A stretch of DNA of 64,000 nt from Pseudomonas reidholzensis (lineage in GTDB: Bacteria; Pseudomonadota; Gammaproteobacteria; Pseudomonadales; Pseudomonadaceae), in the NCBI RefSeq assembly GCF_900536025.1, contig NZ_UNOZ01000032.1, positions 1 to 64,000 on the forward strand, in the 5' to 3' direction. How positions within the stretch are numbered: the stretch's first letter is position 1; every line of letters starts with the position of its first letter. The position numbers and the translations under genes were made by a program. The notes beneath the pieces were generated by a model. It saw only the letters and a list, made by a program, of their open reading frames with translations, was not told the origin of the DNA and did not search any database. Below, piece after piece: positions 45,225 through 54,413 of the stretch.

Positions 45225-45349
45225 GTCGAAAAGCAATGCCTGATGAAAAGGCGCCGATTATAGCCGCAATGTGGCCAAGGCTCATCACTCGATTGCCATA
45301 TGGGCGTCACGCCCGCCTGTCGTTGGCCTGAATGACTCAGGGTATGGCC

Positions 45350-45379
45350 TTGGGGCGGGCATGGCTGCGGTGCTATAGT
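45350..45379 (+). promoter_or_regulatory. Possible sigma-70 promoter of the mla operon
   Basis: TTGGGG (45350-45355) and TATAGT (45374-45379) are separated by 18 bases, about 90 bases before mlaF. The -10 is good and the -35 is weak. The rest of the 244-base gap shows no other clear feature besides the kdsD leader. Confidence 0.4.
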
Positions 45380-45468
45380 TCGCCGCTATTCGGCCCGCGG
45401 GGGGCGCGTGTGCCTTCACGATGAGGGCCAGCGTCCATTGAGACGAGGCTGTATCGCAAGGAGTCTAG

Positions 45469-46278
45469 ATGAGTGTGGATAGCGCTTACGCGGTCGAGTT
45501 GAAGGGAGTCACCTTCAAGCGCGGTTCGCGCAGCATTTTCAGCAATGTCGACATACGCATCCCGCGCGGCAAGGTCACCGGTATCATGGGGCCATCGGGG
45601 TGTGGCAAGACGACGTTGCTGCGCCTGATGGGCGCACAGTTGCGGCCGTCCAGCGGCGAAGTCTGGGTCGCCGGGCAGAACCTGCCGACCCTGTCGCGCG
45701 GCGATCTGTTCGATGCGCGCAAGCAGATGGGCGTGCTGTTCCAGAGCGGCGCGCTGTTCACCGACCTCGACGTGTTCGAGAACGTCGCCTTCCCGCTGCG
45801 CGTGCATACCCAGCTGTCGGAAGAGATGATCCGCGACATCGTCCTGATGAAACTGCAGGCGGTCGGCCTGCGCGGTGCCATCGACCTGATGCCCGACGAG
45901 CTGTCTGGCGGCATGAAGCGCCGGGTGGCGCTCGCCCGGGCAATCGCCCTGGACCCGCAGATCCTCATGTATGACGAGCCGTTCGTCGGCCAGGACCCGA
46001 TCGCCATGGGCGTTCTGGTGCGCCTGATCCGCCTGCTCAACGACGCGCTGGGCATCACCAGTATCGTCGTCTCGCATGACCTGGCCGAAACCGCCAGCAT
46101 CGCCGACTACCTCTATGTGGTCGGCGACGGGCAGGTACTGGGGCAGGGCACCCCCGCCGAACTGATGGGCTCGGACAACCCGCGCATCCGTCAATTCATG
46201 AAGGGCGACCCGGACGGCCCGGTGCCATTCCATTTTCCTGCGCCTGACTACCGCGCCGATCTGCTGGGGACGCGTTGA
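45469..46278 (+). CDS. mlaF: Phospholipid ABC transporter ATP-binding protein MlaF
   Basis: This 269-residue ATPase has Walker A GPSGCGKTT (about 42-50), the signature LSGGMKRRVALARA and Walker B LMYDEPFVGQD. With MlaE, MlaD and MlaB it forms the inner-membrane complex of the Mla pathway that keeps phospholipids out of the outer leaflet; in Pseudomonas related systems (Ttg2) also affect solvent and antibiotic tolerance. GGAG lies before the ATG. It heads mlaFEDCB. Confidence 0.95.
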   Translation: MSVDSAYAVELKGVTFKRGSRSIFSNVDIRIPRGKVTGIMGPSGCGKTTLLRLMGAQLRPSSGEVWVAGQNLPTLSRGDLFDARKQMGVLFQSGALFTDLDVFENVAFPLRVHTQLSEEMIRDIVLMKLQAVGLRGAIDLMPDELSGGMKRRVALARAIALDPQILMYDEPFVGQDPIAMGVLVRLIRLLNDALGITSIVVSHDLAETASIADYLYVVGDGQVLGQGTPAELMGSDNPRIRQFMKGDPDGPVPFHFPAPDYRADLLGTR

Positions 46279-47075
46279 TGCGCAGAAGATCCTTACTCGA
46301 ACGTGTCCGCCTGCTCGGCCGCTCGGCCATCGACGTGGTGGCGGTGCTCGGCCGCTCCTGCCTGTTCCTGTTCCACGCCCTGGTCGGGCGTGGCGGCATC
46401 GGCGGCGGTTTCCAGTTGCTGGTCAAACAGCTCTATTCGGTCGGTGTGCTGTCGCTGGCGATCATCGTCGTCTCCGGCGTGTTCATCGGCATGGTGCTGG
46501 CCCTGCAGGGCTACAGCATCCTCACCAAGTACGGCTCGGAGCAGGCGGTGGGGCAGATGGTCGCCCTGACCCTGCTGCGTGAACTCGGCCCGGTGGTCAC
46601 CGCCTTGCTGTTCGCCGGTCGTGCGGGCTCCGCGCTGACTGCCGAGATCGGCAACATGAAGTCCACCGAGCAGCTGTCGAGCCTCGAGATGATCGGCGTC
46701 GACCCGCTCAAGTACATCGTCGCGCCCCGCCTGTGGGCCGGCTTCATCTCGCTGCCGTTGCTGGCGCTGCTGTTCAGCGTGGTCGGCATCTGGGGTGGCT
46801 CGTGGGTGGCGGTCGACTGGCTGGGCGTCTACGAAGGCTCGTTCTGGGCCAACATGCAGAACAGTGTTTCCTTTACCGACGACGTGCTCAACGGCCTGGC
46901 CAAGAGCCTGGTGTTTGCCTTCGTCGTGACCTGGATTGCCGTATTCCAGGGGTATGACTGCGAGCCCACTTCAGAAGGGATCAGCCGTGCCACTACCAAG
47001 ACCGTGGTCTACGCCTCGTTGGCAGTCCTGGGTCTGGACTTTATTCTGACCGCCTTGATGTTTGGAGATTTCTGA
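46278..47075 (+). CDS. mlaE: Phospholipid ABC transporter permease MlaE
   Basis: This 265-residue permease has an N-terminal amphipathic interface helix and about five membrane helices, with the conserved AEIGNMKSTEQLSSLEMIGV segment near residues 118-137. Its ATG shares a base with the mlaF stop (TGATG). It forms the transmembrane core of the MlaFEDB complex. Confidence 0.95.
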   Translation: MRRRSLLERVRLLGRSAIDVVAVLGRSCLFLFHALVGRGGIGGGFQLLVKQLYSVGVLSLAIIVVSGVFIGMVLALQGYSILTKYGSEQAVGQMVALTLLRELGPVVTALLFAGRAGSALTAEIGNMKSTEQLSSLEMIGVDPLKYIVAPRLWAGFISLPLLALLFSVVGIWGGSWVAVDWLGVYEGSFWANMQNSVSFTDDVLNGLAKSLVFAFVVTWIAVFQGYDCEPTSEGISRATTKTVVYASLAVLGLDFILTALMFGDF

Positions 47076-47560
47076 TGCAAAACCGCACCCTGGAAATCGG
47101 TGTCGGCCTGTTCCTCCTGGCCGGGATCCTGGCGTTGCTGCTGCTGGCCCTGCGTGTCAGCGGGCTGTCCGCCAGCCCGAGCAGCGATACCTATAAAGTT
47201 TACGCCTACTTCGACAATATCGCCGGTTTGACGGTCAGAGCTAAAGTGACCATGGCCGGTGTGACCATCGGCAAGGTCACGGCCATCGATCTTGACCGTG
47301 ATTCCTACACCGGTCGGGTGACCCTGCAGCTGGACAAGAAGGTCGACAACCTGCCCGTCGACTCCACTGCATCGATCCTGACCGCCGGGTTGCTCGGTGA
47401 GAAATACATTGGTATCAGCGTGGGTGGCGACGATCAGGTGCTCAAAGATGACAGCACCATTCACGACACCCAGTCTTCCCTGGTGCTGGAAGATCTGATT
47501 GGCAAGTTCCTGCTCAATACCGTTGGCAAAGAACCGAAACAAGCCGACCCAGCTAATTAA
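47075..47560 (+). CDS. mlaD: Phospholipid-binding MCE-domain protein MlaD
   Basis: This 161-residue protein has a single N-terminal membrane helix (about 7-27) and an MCE domain (about 38-120), with the ASILTAGLLGEKYIGIS segment typical of MlaD. Six copies make the periplasmic ring through which lipids pass. It overlaps the end of mlaE by one base. Confidence 0.95.
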   Translation: MQNRTLEIGVGLFLLAGILALLLLALRVSGLSASPSSDTYKVYAYFDNIAGLTVRAKVTMAGVTIGKVTAIDLDRDSYTGRVTLQLDKKVDNLPVDSTASILTAGLLGEKYIGISVGGDDQVLKDDSTIHDTQSSLVLEDLIGKFLLNTVGKEPKQADPAN

Positions 47561-47569
47561 GGAGTTTCC

Positions 47570-48223
47570 ATGATCTCGATCCTGCGACGCGGCCTGCTGG
47601 TCCTGCTGGCAGCCTTCCCCCTGCTGGCCCTGGCCGCCCCTGGGCAATCCGCCCATGAGGTGATCCAGACCACCACCACGCGGTTGCTCAGCGACCTGAA
47701 GAGCAACAAGGATCAGTACAAGGCCGATCCCCAGGCCTTCTACGATGCCCTCAACAGCAACCTCGGACCGGTGGTCGACGCCGACGGCATTTCCAAGAGC
47801 ATCATGACCGTCAAGTACTCGCGCAACGCTTCGCCCGCGCAGATGCAGCGCTTCCAGGAGAACTTCAAGCGCAGCCTGATGCAGTTCTATGGCAATGCCT
47901 TGCTCGAGTACAACAACCAGGGCATCACCGTCGACCCGGCCAAGGCCGAGGCGGACGACCGCACCAGCGTCAACATGAAGGTCACCGGCAACAACGGCGC
48001 GGTCTATCCGGTGCAGTACACCATGGTCAAGCTGAACGGCGAGTGGAAGGTGCGTAACGTCATCGTCAACGGCATCAACATCGGCAAGCTGTTCCGCGAC
48101 CAGTTCGCTGACGCCATGTCGCGCAACGGCAACAACCTGGACAAGACCATCGACGGCTGGGCCGGCGAAGTGGCCAAGGCCAAGCAGACCGCCGACACGT
48201 CGTCGGAGAAGACCGTCAAATGA
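47570..48223 (+). CDS. mlaC: Periplasmic phospholipid-binding protein MlaC
   Basis: This 217-residue protein has a signal peptide (cleaved near ALAAP, about residue 22) and the NTF2-like MlaC fold that carries phospholipids between MlaA in the outer membrane and MlaD. The YPVQYTMVKLNGEWKVRNVI segment and the downstream NINIGKLFRDQFADAM are diagnostic. It is followed by mlaB with a four-base overlap. Confidence 0.94.
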   Translation: MISILRRGLLVLLAAFPLLALAAPGQSAHEVIQTTTTRLLSDLKSNKDQYKADPQAFYDALNSNLGPVVDADGISKSIMTVKYSRNASPAQMQRFQENFKRSLMQFYGNALLEYNNQGITVDPAKAEADDRTSVNMKVTGNNGAVYPVQYTMVKLNGEWKVRNVIVNGINIGKLFRDQFADAMSRNGNNLDKTIDGWAGEVAKAKQTADTSSEKTVK

Positions 48224-48522
48224 GCGAAGCCGGCGTGAGCATGGCCGAGCCGGGCGTTCTGCGCCTGGCCGGCGTGCTGGACTTTCGCAGCGGCCCGGCC
48301 CTGCGCAAGGAAGGCAAGGCGCTGATCGGTGCCAGCGGCGAACAGCGGCTGGTGCTGGACTGCTCGGCGGTGGTCAAGTCGAGCAGTGTCGGCTTGTCCT
48401 TGCTGCTGGCGTTCATGCGTGATGCACAAGCGGCGGGCAAGTCCTGGGAGCTGCGTGGCATGCCCGAAGACATGCGTGAAATCGCCGAGGTCTATGACCT
48501 GGAAGAGGTACTGGCGGGCTGA
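48220..48522 (+). CDS. mlaB: STAS-domain protein MlaB
   Basis: This 100-residue cytoplasmic STAS protein binds MlaF and stabilises the transporter. The LVLDCSAVVKSSSVGLSLLL segment (about 45-64) holds the conserved Ser region. Its ATG overlaps the mlaC stop (ATGA). A rho-independent terminator follows, ending the mla operon. Confidence 0.9.
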   Translation: MSEAGVSMAEPGVLRLAGVLDFRSGPALRKEGKALIGASGEQRLVLDCSAVVKSSSVGLSLLLAFMRDAQAAGKSWELRGMPEDMREIAEVYDLEEVLAG

Positions 48523-48542
48523 TTGCCCGACAAGGTGAAAGA

Positions 48543-48593
48543 CCCCTCGGTCAGCGCGCCCGTTCATGGGCTTCGCAGGCGAGGGGCTTTTTT
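48543..48593 (+). terminator. Rho-independent terminator of the mla operon
   Basis: CCCCTCG (48543-48549) and CGAGGGG (48580-48586) form the stem around a long partly paired loop, followed by C and six T. Confidence 0.8.
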
Positions 48594-48639
48594 GTATGAT
48601 GGCCGACCCGCGCGCACAGGGCGCCGATTGAGGTTGAGC

Positions 48640-48879
48640 ATGCAGGCCGTAGAAGTTAAAAGCTTCCTTGAAGAAAAATTGCCGGGAACCCGGGTCGAAG
48701 TTGAAGGCGAAGGCTGCAACTTCCAGTTGAACGTGATCAGCGACGAGCTGGCCGGGCAGAGCCCCGTTAAGCGTCAACAGGCGATCTATGCTCACCTTAA
48801 TCCGTGGATTGCCGATGGCAGTATCCACGCGGTAACCATGAAATTTTTCAGCAGCGCAGCCTGGGCTGAGCGCACCTGA
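48640..48879 (+). CDS. ibaG: BolA-family iron-metabolism protein IbaG
   Basis: This 79-residue BolA-like protein has the signature region QSPVKRQQAIYAHLNPWI (about 43-60) and the short form typical of IbaG/YrbA, which pairs with monothiol glutaredoxin in Fe-S handling and acid response. It sits between the mla terminator and murA, the same order as in E. coli. The ATG at 48640 is chosen because it gives the family N-terminus. Confidence 0.92.
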   Translation: MQAVEVKSFLEEKLPGTRVEVEGEGCNFQLNVISDELAGQSPVKRQQAIYAHLNPWIADGSIHAVTMKFFSSAAWAERT

Positions 48880-48902
48880 GCCAACTTGGCGGCGAGAACC
48901 CT

Positions 48903-50168
48903 ATGGACAAACTGATTATTACTGGCGGCCCTCGTCTCGATGGCGAGATCCGCATTTCCGGGGCGAAGAACGCCGCCCTGCCGATTCTTGCAGCGACCCT
49001 GTTGGCCGATGGCCCGGTCACCGTCGGCAACCTGCCGCACCTGCACGACATCACCACCATGATCGAGCTGTTCGGGCGCATGGGCATCGAGCCTGTGATC
49101 GACGAGAAGCTGTCGGTCGAGATCGACCCACGCACCATCAAGACCCTGGTCGCGCCGTACGAGCTGGTCAAGACCATGCGCGCCTCGATCCTCGTCCTGG
49201 GTCCGATGGTCGCCCGTTTCGGCGAGGCCGAAGTGGCCCTGCCTGGCGGTTGCGCGATCGGTTCGCGTCCGGTCGACCTGCACATCCGTGGCCTCGAAGC
49301 CATGGGCGCGAAGATCGAAGTCGAAGGCGGCTACATCAAGGCCAAGGCGCCTGAAGGTGGCCTGCGCGGTGCGCACTTCTTCTTCGACACCGTGAGCGTG
49401 ACCGGTACCGAGAACATCATGATGGCCGCTGCCCTGGCCAAGGGCCGCAGCGTGCTGCAGAACGCCGCGCGCGAGCCGGAAGTGGTCGACCTGGCCAACT
49501 TCCTCATCGCCATGGGCGCCAAGGTCCAGGGCGCGGGCACCGACACCATCACCATCGATGGCGTCGAGCGTCTGCACTCGGCCACCTACCGGGTCATGCC
49601 GGACCGTATCGAGACCGGCACCTACCTGGTCGCCGCTGCCGTCACCGGTGGCCGCGTCAAGGTCAAGGACACCGATCCGACCATCCTTGAAGCGGTCCTC
49701 GAGAAGCTCAAGGAAGCCGGCGCAGACGTCACCACCGGTGAAGACTGGATCGAGCTGAACATGCACGGCAAGCGGCCCAAGGCCGTCAACCTGCGCACCG
49801 CACCGTACCCGGCGTTCCCGACCGACATGCAGGCGCAGTTCATCTCGCTCAACGCCATTGCCGAAGGCACTGGTGCGGTGATCGAGACGATCTTCGAAAA
49901 CCGCTTCATGCACGTCTACGAGATGCACCGCATGGGCGCGCAGATCCAGGTCGAAGGCAACACCGCCATCGTCACCGGGGTCAAGTCGCTCAAGGGTGCT
50001 CCCGTGATGGCCACCGACCTGCGCGCTTCGGCGAGCCTGGTACTCTCGGCGCTGGTCGCTGAAGGCGATACCCTGATCGATCGCATCTACCACATCGACC
50101 GTGGTTACGAGTGCATCGAAGAAAAACTGCAGATGCTCGGCGCCAAGATCCGCCGCGTACCGGGCTAA
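48903..50168 (+). CDS. murA: UDP-N-acetylglucosamine 1-carboxyvinyltransferase
   Basis: This 421-residue cytoplasmic enzyme adds enolpyruvate to UDP-GlcNAc, the first committed step of peptidoglycan synthesis. The catalytic and fosfomycin-target Cys117 lies in PGGCAIGSRPVDLH, and Lys22-Asn23 lie in SGAKNAALP. It is 23 bases after ibaG and 91 before hisG. The Cys is intact, so the enzyme should be fosfomycin-sensitive at the target level. Confidence 0.97.
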   Translation: MDKLIITGGPRLDGEIRISGAKNAALPILAATLLADGPVTVGNLPHLHDITTMIELFGRMGIEPVIDEKLSVEIDPRTIKTLVAPYELVKTMRASILVLGPMVARFGEAEVALPGGCAIGSRPVDLHIRGLEAMGAKIEVEGGYIKAKAPEGGLRGAHFFFDTVSVTGTENIMMAAALAKGRSVLQNAAREPEVVDLANFLIAMGAKVQGAGTDTITIDGVERLHSATYRVMPDRIETGTYLVAAAVTGGRVKVKDTDPTILEAVLEKLKEAGADVTTGEDWIELNMHGKRPKAVNLRTAPYPAFPTDMQAQFISLNAIAEGTGAVIETIFENRFMHVYEMHRMGAQIQVEGNTAIVTGVKSLKGAPVMATDLRASASLVLSALVAEGDTLIDRIYHIDRGYECIEEKLQMLGAKIRRVPG

Positions 50169-50259
50169 CCTGCCAGGCGCAAGGACGCGCCAACCGAATT
50201 CCATGCCGCTCGGGTCCATGACCCGGCCGGCTATAGCCGCTTAAGGACCGACGTTTCCC

Positions 50260-50895
50260 ATGTTGACCATCGCGCTATCCAAAGGCCGAATCCTCGACGA
50301 TACCCTGCCACTGCTGGCCGAGGCCGGTATCGTGCCGACCGAGAATCCGGACAAGAGCCGCAAGCTGATCATCCCCACGACCCAGGACGACGTGCGCCTG
50401 CTGATCGTGCGCGCCACCGACGTGCCGACCTATGTCGAGCATGGTGCCGCCGACCTCGGGGTGGCTGGCAAGGACGTGCTCATGGAGTACGGTGGCCAGG
50501 GCCTGTACGAGCCCCTGGACCTGCAGATTGCCTGCTGCAAGCTGATGACCGCCGGTGTGGTCGGTGCGCCAGAGCCCAAGGGCCGTCTGCGCGTTGCCAC
50601 CAAGTTCGTCAACGTAGCCAAGCGCTACTATGCCGAGCAGGGCCGTCAGGTCGATATCATCAAGCTGTATGGCTCGATGGAACTGGCGCCACTGATCAAC
50701 CTTGCCGACAAGATCATCGACGTGGTCGACACCGGTAATACCCTGCGTGCCAACGGCCTCGAGCCGCAAGACCTGATCGCCATGGTCAGCTCGCGCCTGG
50801 TGGTCAACAAGGCCTCCATGAAAATGCAGCACGCCCGCATCCAGAGCCTGATCGACACGCTGCGCCAAGCGGTCGAGTCTCGACACCGCGGTTGA
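50260..50895 (+). CDS. hisG: ATP phosphoribosyltransferase, short (HisZ-dependent) form
   Basis: This 211-residue catalytic subunit starts histidine synthesis by joining ATP and PRPP. The short form lacks the C-terminal regulatory domain and needs HisZ, which is not in this window. The conserved EHGAADLGVAGKDVL and VVDTGNTLRANGLE segments are present. It is followed by hisD and hisC. Confidence 0.96.
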   Translation: MLTIALSKGRILDDTLPLLAEAGIVPTENPDKSRKLIIPTTQDDVRLLIVRATDVPTYVEHGAADLGVAGKDVLMEYGGQGLYEPLDLQIACCKLMTAGVVGAPEPKGRLRVATKFVNVAKRYYAEQGRQVDIIKLYGSMELAPLINLADKIIDVVDTGNTLRANGLEPQDLIAMVSSRLVVNKASMKMQHARIQSLIDTLRQAVESRHRG

Positions 50896-51021
50896 CTCCT
50901 GCGCGCGACCTCCGCTGTCGCGCCCGTCTATCCGCGTCATAGCCACTTTTCTCAGGTGCCCGCGCGGATCGACTGGTAGCCTAGGGCGCCTGAGCATTCG
51001 CTATTATTCGAGGCCCTCGCC

Positions 51022-52347
51022 ATGACCGTGTCCACTGCAATTGCCCGTCTCAACGCCGCTGATCCGGATTTCGCCCTACGTCTGGACCATCTGCTGAGCT
51101 GGGAGAGTGTGTCCGATGACGCGGTCAACCAGCGCGTGCTCGACATCATCAAGGCCGTGCGTGAGCGCGGTGATGCGGCGCTGGTGGAGTTCACCCAGCG
51201 CTTCGACGGCGTCCAGGCGAGCTCCATCGAAGACCTGATCCTCAACCGCGAGCGCCTGGAGCTGGCCCTGACCCGGATCACCCCGGCCCAGCGCGAAGCC
51301 CTGGAGAAGGCCGCCGACCGTGTGCGCAGCTACCACGAGCGGCAGAAGCAGGACTCCTGGCAGTACACCGAAGCCGACGGCACCGTGCTCGGCCAGAAAG
51401 TCACCCCGCTGGACCGCGCCGGCCTGTACGTCCCCGGTGGCAAGGCTTCGTACCCGTCGTCGGTCCTGATGAACGCCATTCCGGCCAAGGTCGCCGGCGT
51501 TGGCGAAGTGGTCATGGTGGTGCCGACCCCGCGCGGTGAGCTCAACGAGCTGGTGCTGGCTGCAGCGTGCATTGCCGGTGTCGACCGGGTGTTCACCGTC
51601 GGTGGCGCGCAGGCCGTTGCCGCGCTCGCCTATGGCACCGAAAGCGTGCCGCAGGTGGACAAGATCGTCGGCCCGGGCAACATCTACGTGGCCACTGCCA
51701 AGCGTCACGTGTTCGGCCAGGTCGGCATCGACATGATCGCCGGCCCTTCGGAGATCCTCGTGGTCTGCGACGGCCAGACCGACCCGGACTGGATCGCCAT
51801 GGACCTGTTCTCCCAGGCCGAGCACGACGAGGACGCCCAGGCCATCCTGGTCAGCCCGGATGCCGAGTTCCTCGACCGCGTGGCCGCCAGCATCGACAAG
51901 CTGATGCCGACCATGGAACGTGCCGAAATCATCGAGAAGTCGATCAATGGCCGTGGTGCCTTGATCCAGGTGCGCGACATGCAGCAGGCGATCGAAGTCG
52001 CCAACCGCATTGCCCCGGAGCACCTCGAGCTGTCGGTGGCCGACCCGCAGGCCTGGCTGCCGCAGATCCGCCACGCGGGCGCGATCTTCATGGGCCGCCA
52101 CACCAGCGAAGCGCTGGGCGACTACTGCGCCGGCCCCAACCACGTGTTGCCGACCTCCGGCACCGCGCGTTTCTCGTCGCCGCTGGGGGTGTATGACTTC
52201 CAGAAGCGTTCGTCGATCATCTTCTGCTCCGAGCAGGGCGCCTCCGAGCTGGGTCACACCGCCTCGGTACTGGCCCGTGGCGAGTCGCTGACTGCCCATG
52301 CCCGTAGCGCCGAATACCGCATCCTCACCGAAACCAAGGGGAACTGA
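51022..52347 (+). CDS. hisD: Histidinol dehydrogenase
   Basis: This 441-residue zinc enzyme performs the last two oxidations of histidine synthesis. The GPGNIYVATAKRHVFGQVGI and AGPSEILVVCDG segments, the zinc-site SQAEHDEDAQAILV and the late GPNHVLPTSGTARFSS are all visible. The 126-base gap after hisG shows no terminator. It lies two bases before hisC. Confidence 0.97.
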   Translation: MTVSTAIARLNAADPDFALRLDHLLSWESVSDDAVNQRVLDIIKAVRERGDAALVEFTQRFDGVQASSIEDLILNRERLELALTRITPAQREALEKAADRVRSYHERQKQDSWQYTEADGTVLGQKVTPLDRAGLYVPGGKASYPSSVLMNAIPAKVAGVGEVVMVVPTPRGELNELVLAAACIAGVDRVFTVGGAQAVAALAYGTESVPQVDKIVGPGNIYVATAKRHVFGQVGIDMIAGPSEILVVCDGQTDPDWIAMDLFSQAEHDEDAQAILVSPDAEFLDRVAASIDKLMPTMERAEIIEKSINGRGALIQVRDMQQAIEVANRIAPEHLELSVADPQAWLPQIRHAGAIFMGRHTSEALGDYCAGPNHVLPTSGTARFSSPLGVYDFQKRSSIIFCSEQGASELGHTASVLARGESLTAHARSAEYRILTETKGN

Positions 52348-52349
52348 GC

Positions 52350-53396
52350 ATGAGTCGATTCTGGAGCCCCTTCGTCAAGGACCTGGTGCCTTACGTGCCG
52401 GGTGAGCAGCCCAAGCTGACCAAGCTGGTCAAGCTCAACACCAACGAAAACCCCTATGGCCCATCGCCCAAGGCGCTGCAAGCCATGCGCGGTGAGCTGA
52501 ACGACAACCTGCGCCTGTACCCGGACCCTAACGGCGACCGGCTCAAGCAGGCGGTCGCCGAGTACTACGGTGTCAGCGCCCAGCAGGTGTTCGTCGGCAA
52601 CGGTTCGGACGAGGTGCTCGCGCACATCTTCCACGGCCTGTTCCAGCATGGCGCGCCGCTGTTGTTCCCGGACGTCAGCTACAGCTTCTACCCGGTGTAC
52701 TGCGGCCTGTATGGCATCCCCTTCGAGCAGGTAGCGCTGGACGAGCAGTTCCAGATCCGCATCGAAGACTACGCCAAGCCGAATGCCGGGATCATCTTCC
52801 CCAACCCCAACGCACCGACCGGCTGCCTGATGCCGCTGGACGTGGTCGAGCAATTGCTGCAGGCCAACCGTGACTCGGTGGTGGTGGTGGATGAAGCCTA
52901 CATCGACTTCGGCGGTGAGACGGCGATCAGCCTGGTCGACCGCTATGACAACCTGCTGGTGACCCAGACCCTGTCCAAGTCGCGCTCCCTGGCGGGGCTG
53001 CGGGTGGGCCTGGCGGTGGGCCATCCGGACCTGATCGACGCGCTGGAGCGGATCAAGAACAGCTTCAACTCGTATCCGCTGGATCGCATGGCGATCGTCG
53101 GTGCGGCGGTGGCGTTCGAGGACCGTGAGTACTTCGAGCAGACCTGCCGCACGGTGATCGACAGCCGCGAGGCGTTGGTCGCGCAGTTGCAGGCCAAGGG
53201 TTTCGAAGTGCTGCCCTCGGCGGCCAACTTCATCTTTGCCCGGCATCCGCAGCAGGATGCCGCCGCATTGGCGGCCCGGCTGCGCGAGCAAGGGGTGATC
53301 GTGCGGCACTTCAAGCAGGCGCGGATTGCCCAGTTCCTGCGGATCACCGTCGGCACGCCGGAAATGAACCAGGCGTTGATCGACGCATTGGGCTGA
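52350..53396 (+). CDS. hisC: Histidinol-phosphate aminotransferase
   Basis: This 348-residue PLP enzyme transfers an amino group to imidazole acetol-phosphate. Lys210 in QTLSKSRSLAGLRVG is the Schiff-base lysine, and NPNAPTG (152-158) and DEAYIDF (181-187) are the cofactor motifs. It starts two bases after hisD. A hairpin follows the stop. Confidence 0.95.
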   Translation: MSRFWSPFVKDLVPYVPGEQPKLTKLVKLNTNENPYGPSPKALQAMRGELNDNLRLYPDPNGDRLKQAVAEYYGVSAQQVFVGNGSDEVLAHIFHGLFQHGAPLLFPDVSYSFYPVYCGLYGIPFEQVALDEQFQIRIEDYAKPNAGIIFPNPNAPTGCLMPLDVVEQLLQANRDSVVVVDEAYIDFGGETAISLVDRYDNLLVTQTLSKSRSLAGLRVGLAVGHPDLIDALERIKNSFNSYPLDRMAIVGAAVAFEDREYFEQTCRTVIDSREALVAQLQAKGFEVLPSAANFIFARHPQQDAAALAARLREQGVIVRHFKQARIAQFLRITVGTPEMNQALIDALG

Positions 53397-53442
53397 GGCC
53401 GGGCGGGTGCCGCAACGGTGCCGGCATCACCGCCGAACCACT

Positions 53443-53467
53443 CAGGGGCTGCCATGTGCGGCCCCTG
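53443..53467. terminator. Hairpin after hisC
   Basis: CAGGGGC and GCCCCTG form a 7-pair stem with an 11-base loop in the gap between hisC and the convergent 44-codon gene. No T-run follows. Confidence 0.4.
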
Positions 53468-53473
53468 TGCTGT

Positions 53474-53608
53474 CTAAAGGCTGGTGCCGATGGGCAGCGC
53501 CTTCGGTGCGCCTGACTCGCCGCTGGCCTCTGGGCTGACCAGGCCGAACGCCAGCATCACCAGCACGACGATGGCGATGACGATACCCAGGCCTATGTGT
53601 TCACGCAT
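53474..53608 (-). CDS. Small single-helix membrane protein (44 residues)
   Basis: A 44-codon frame begins MREHIGLGIVIAIVVLVMLA and contains one clear membrane helix (about 6-24), followed by a short Ser/Gly/Ala/Pro-rich tail ending GTSL. An AGGGAAG ribosome-binding sequence lies just before the ATG. It is convergent with hisC and divergent from the GntR gene. Strong hydrophobic composition with a good start signal argues for a real gene. The function is unknown. Confidence 0.6.
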   Translation of the reverse strand: MREHIGLGIVIAIVVLVMLAFGLVSPEASGESGAPKALPIGTSL

Positions 53609-53746
53609 GGCGCTTCCCTGACGATGGCTCGGCTGTGAGCCTGGCAAACCCTGACCCCGCTCGCAACTGGCAGAATTGCCAGGTGCTTCCTACCCAGGGC
53701 GGTTTCCGGTACCCTCGCGCAATTCGTAGGATGATTGGGTGAGTGC

Positions 53747-54406
53747 GTGACAACTACGGCAAATCAGCTGGTCCGACGGTCCTTGGTAGAGCTTGCGGTC
53801 GAGCAACTGCGCCAGCGTATCCTCGACGGCGTGTGGACCGTCGGCCAACGGCTGCCGACCGAGCCGGAGCTGGCGAGCGAACTTGGCATCAGCCGCAACA
53901 CCGTGCGCGAGGCGATGCGCGTGCTGGCCTTCAGTGGCCTGGTCGAAGTGCGCCAGGGCGATGGCAGTTACCTGCGCACCCGCGTCGACCCGCTGCATGC
54001 GGTGCTGGCGATGTCGCGCTGCTCGCCAGAGCAGGCCCGCGAGACCCGGCACATCCTCGAGGCGGAAGCGATCGGCCTGGCCGCCGAGCGCCGGACCGAG
54101 GCCGACCTGCAGGGCCTGCGCGAGGCGCTGGCGGGCAGTGCGGCGCACTTTCACAGTGACGTCGACGCCTATGTCAGCTGCGACCTGGTGTTTCACCAGC
54201 GCCTGGTCGACGCCGCCCACAACCCGGCACTGAGCGAGCTGTACCGCTACTTTTCCGGCGTGGTGGCCGCCGCGCTGCAGCACAACATGAGCAGCGTGCC
54301 GCGCTGCCAGACGGTTTTCGACCTGCATGGGCAGATCCTCGAGGCCATCGAACAACGTGATCCGCAGCGGGCCAAGCGCCTCAGCCGGACCCTCATCGAA
54401 TCCTGA
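53747..54406 (+). CDS. GntR-family (FadR subfamily) transcriptional regulator
   Basis: This 219-residue regulator has an N-terminal winged helix (LPTEPELASELGISRNTVRE, about 37-56) and an all-helical FCD ligand domain with the acid/His metal-site residues. The GTG at 53747 is preferred, giving MTTTANQLVRRSL. It is followed after seven bases by an MFS gene of the CynX/NimT type, which it may control. The inducer is unknown. Confidence 0.87.
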   Translation: MTTTANQLVRRSLVELAVEQLRQRILDGVWTVGQRLPTEPELASELGISRNTVREAMRVLAFSGLVEVRQGDGSYLRTRVDPLHAVLAMSRCSPEQARETRHILEAEAIGLAAERRTEADLQGLREALAGSAAHFHSDVDAYVSCDLVFHQRLVDAAHNPALSELYRYFSGVVAAALQHNMSSVPRCQTVFDLHGQILEAIEQRDPQRAKRLSRTLIES

Positions 54407-54413
54407 CAGCGAG

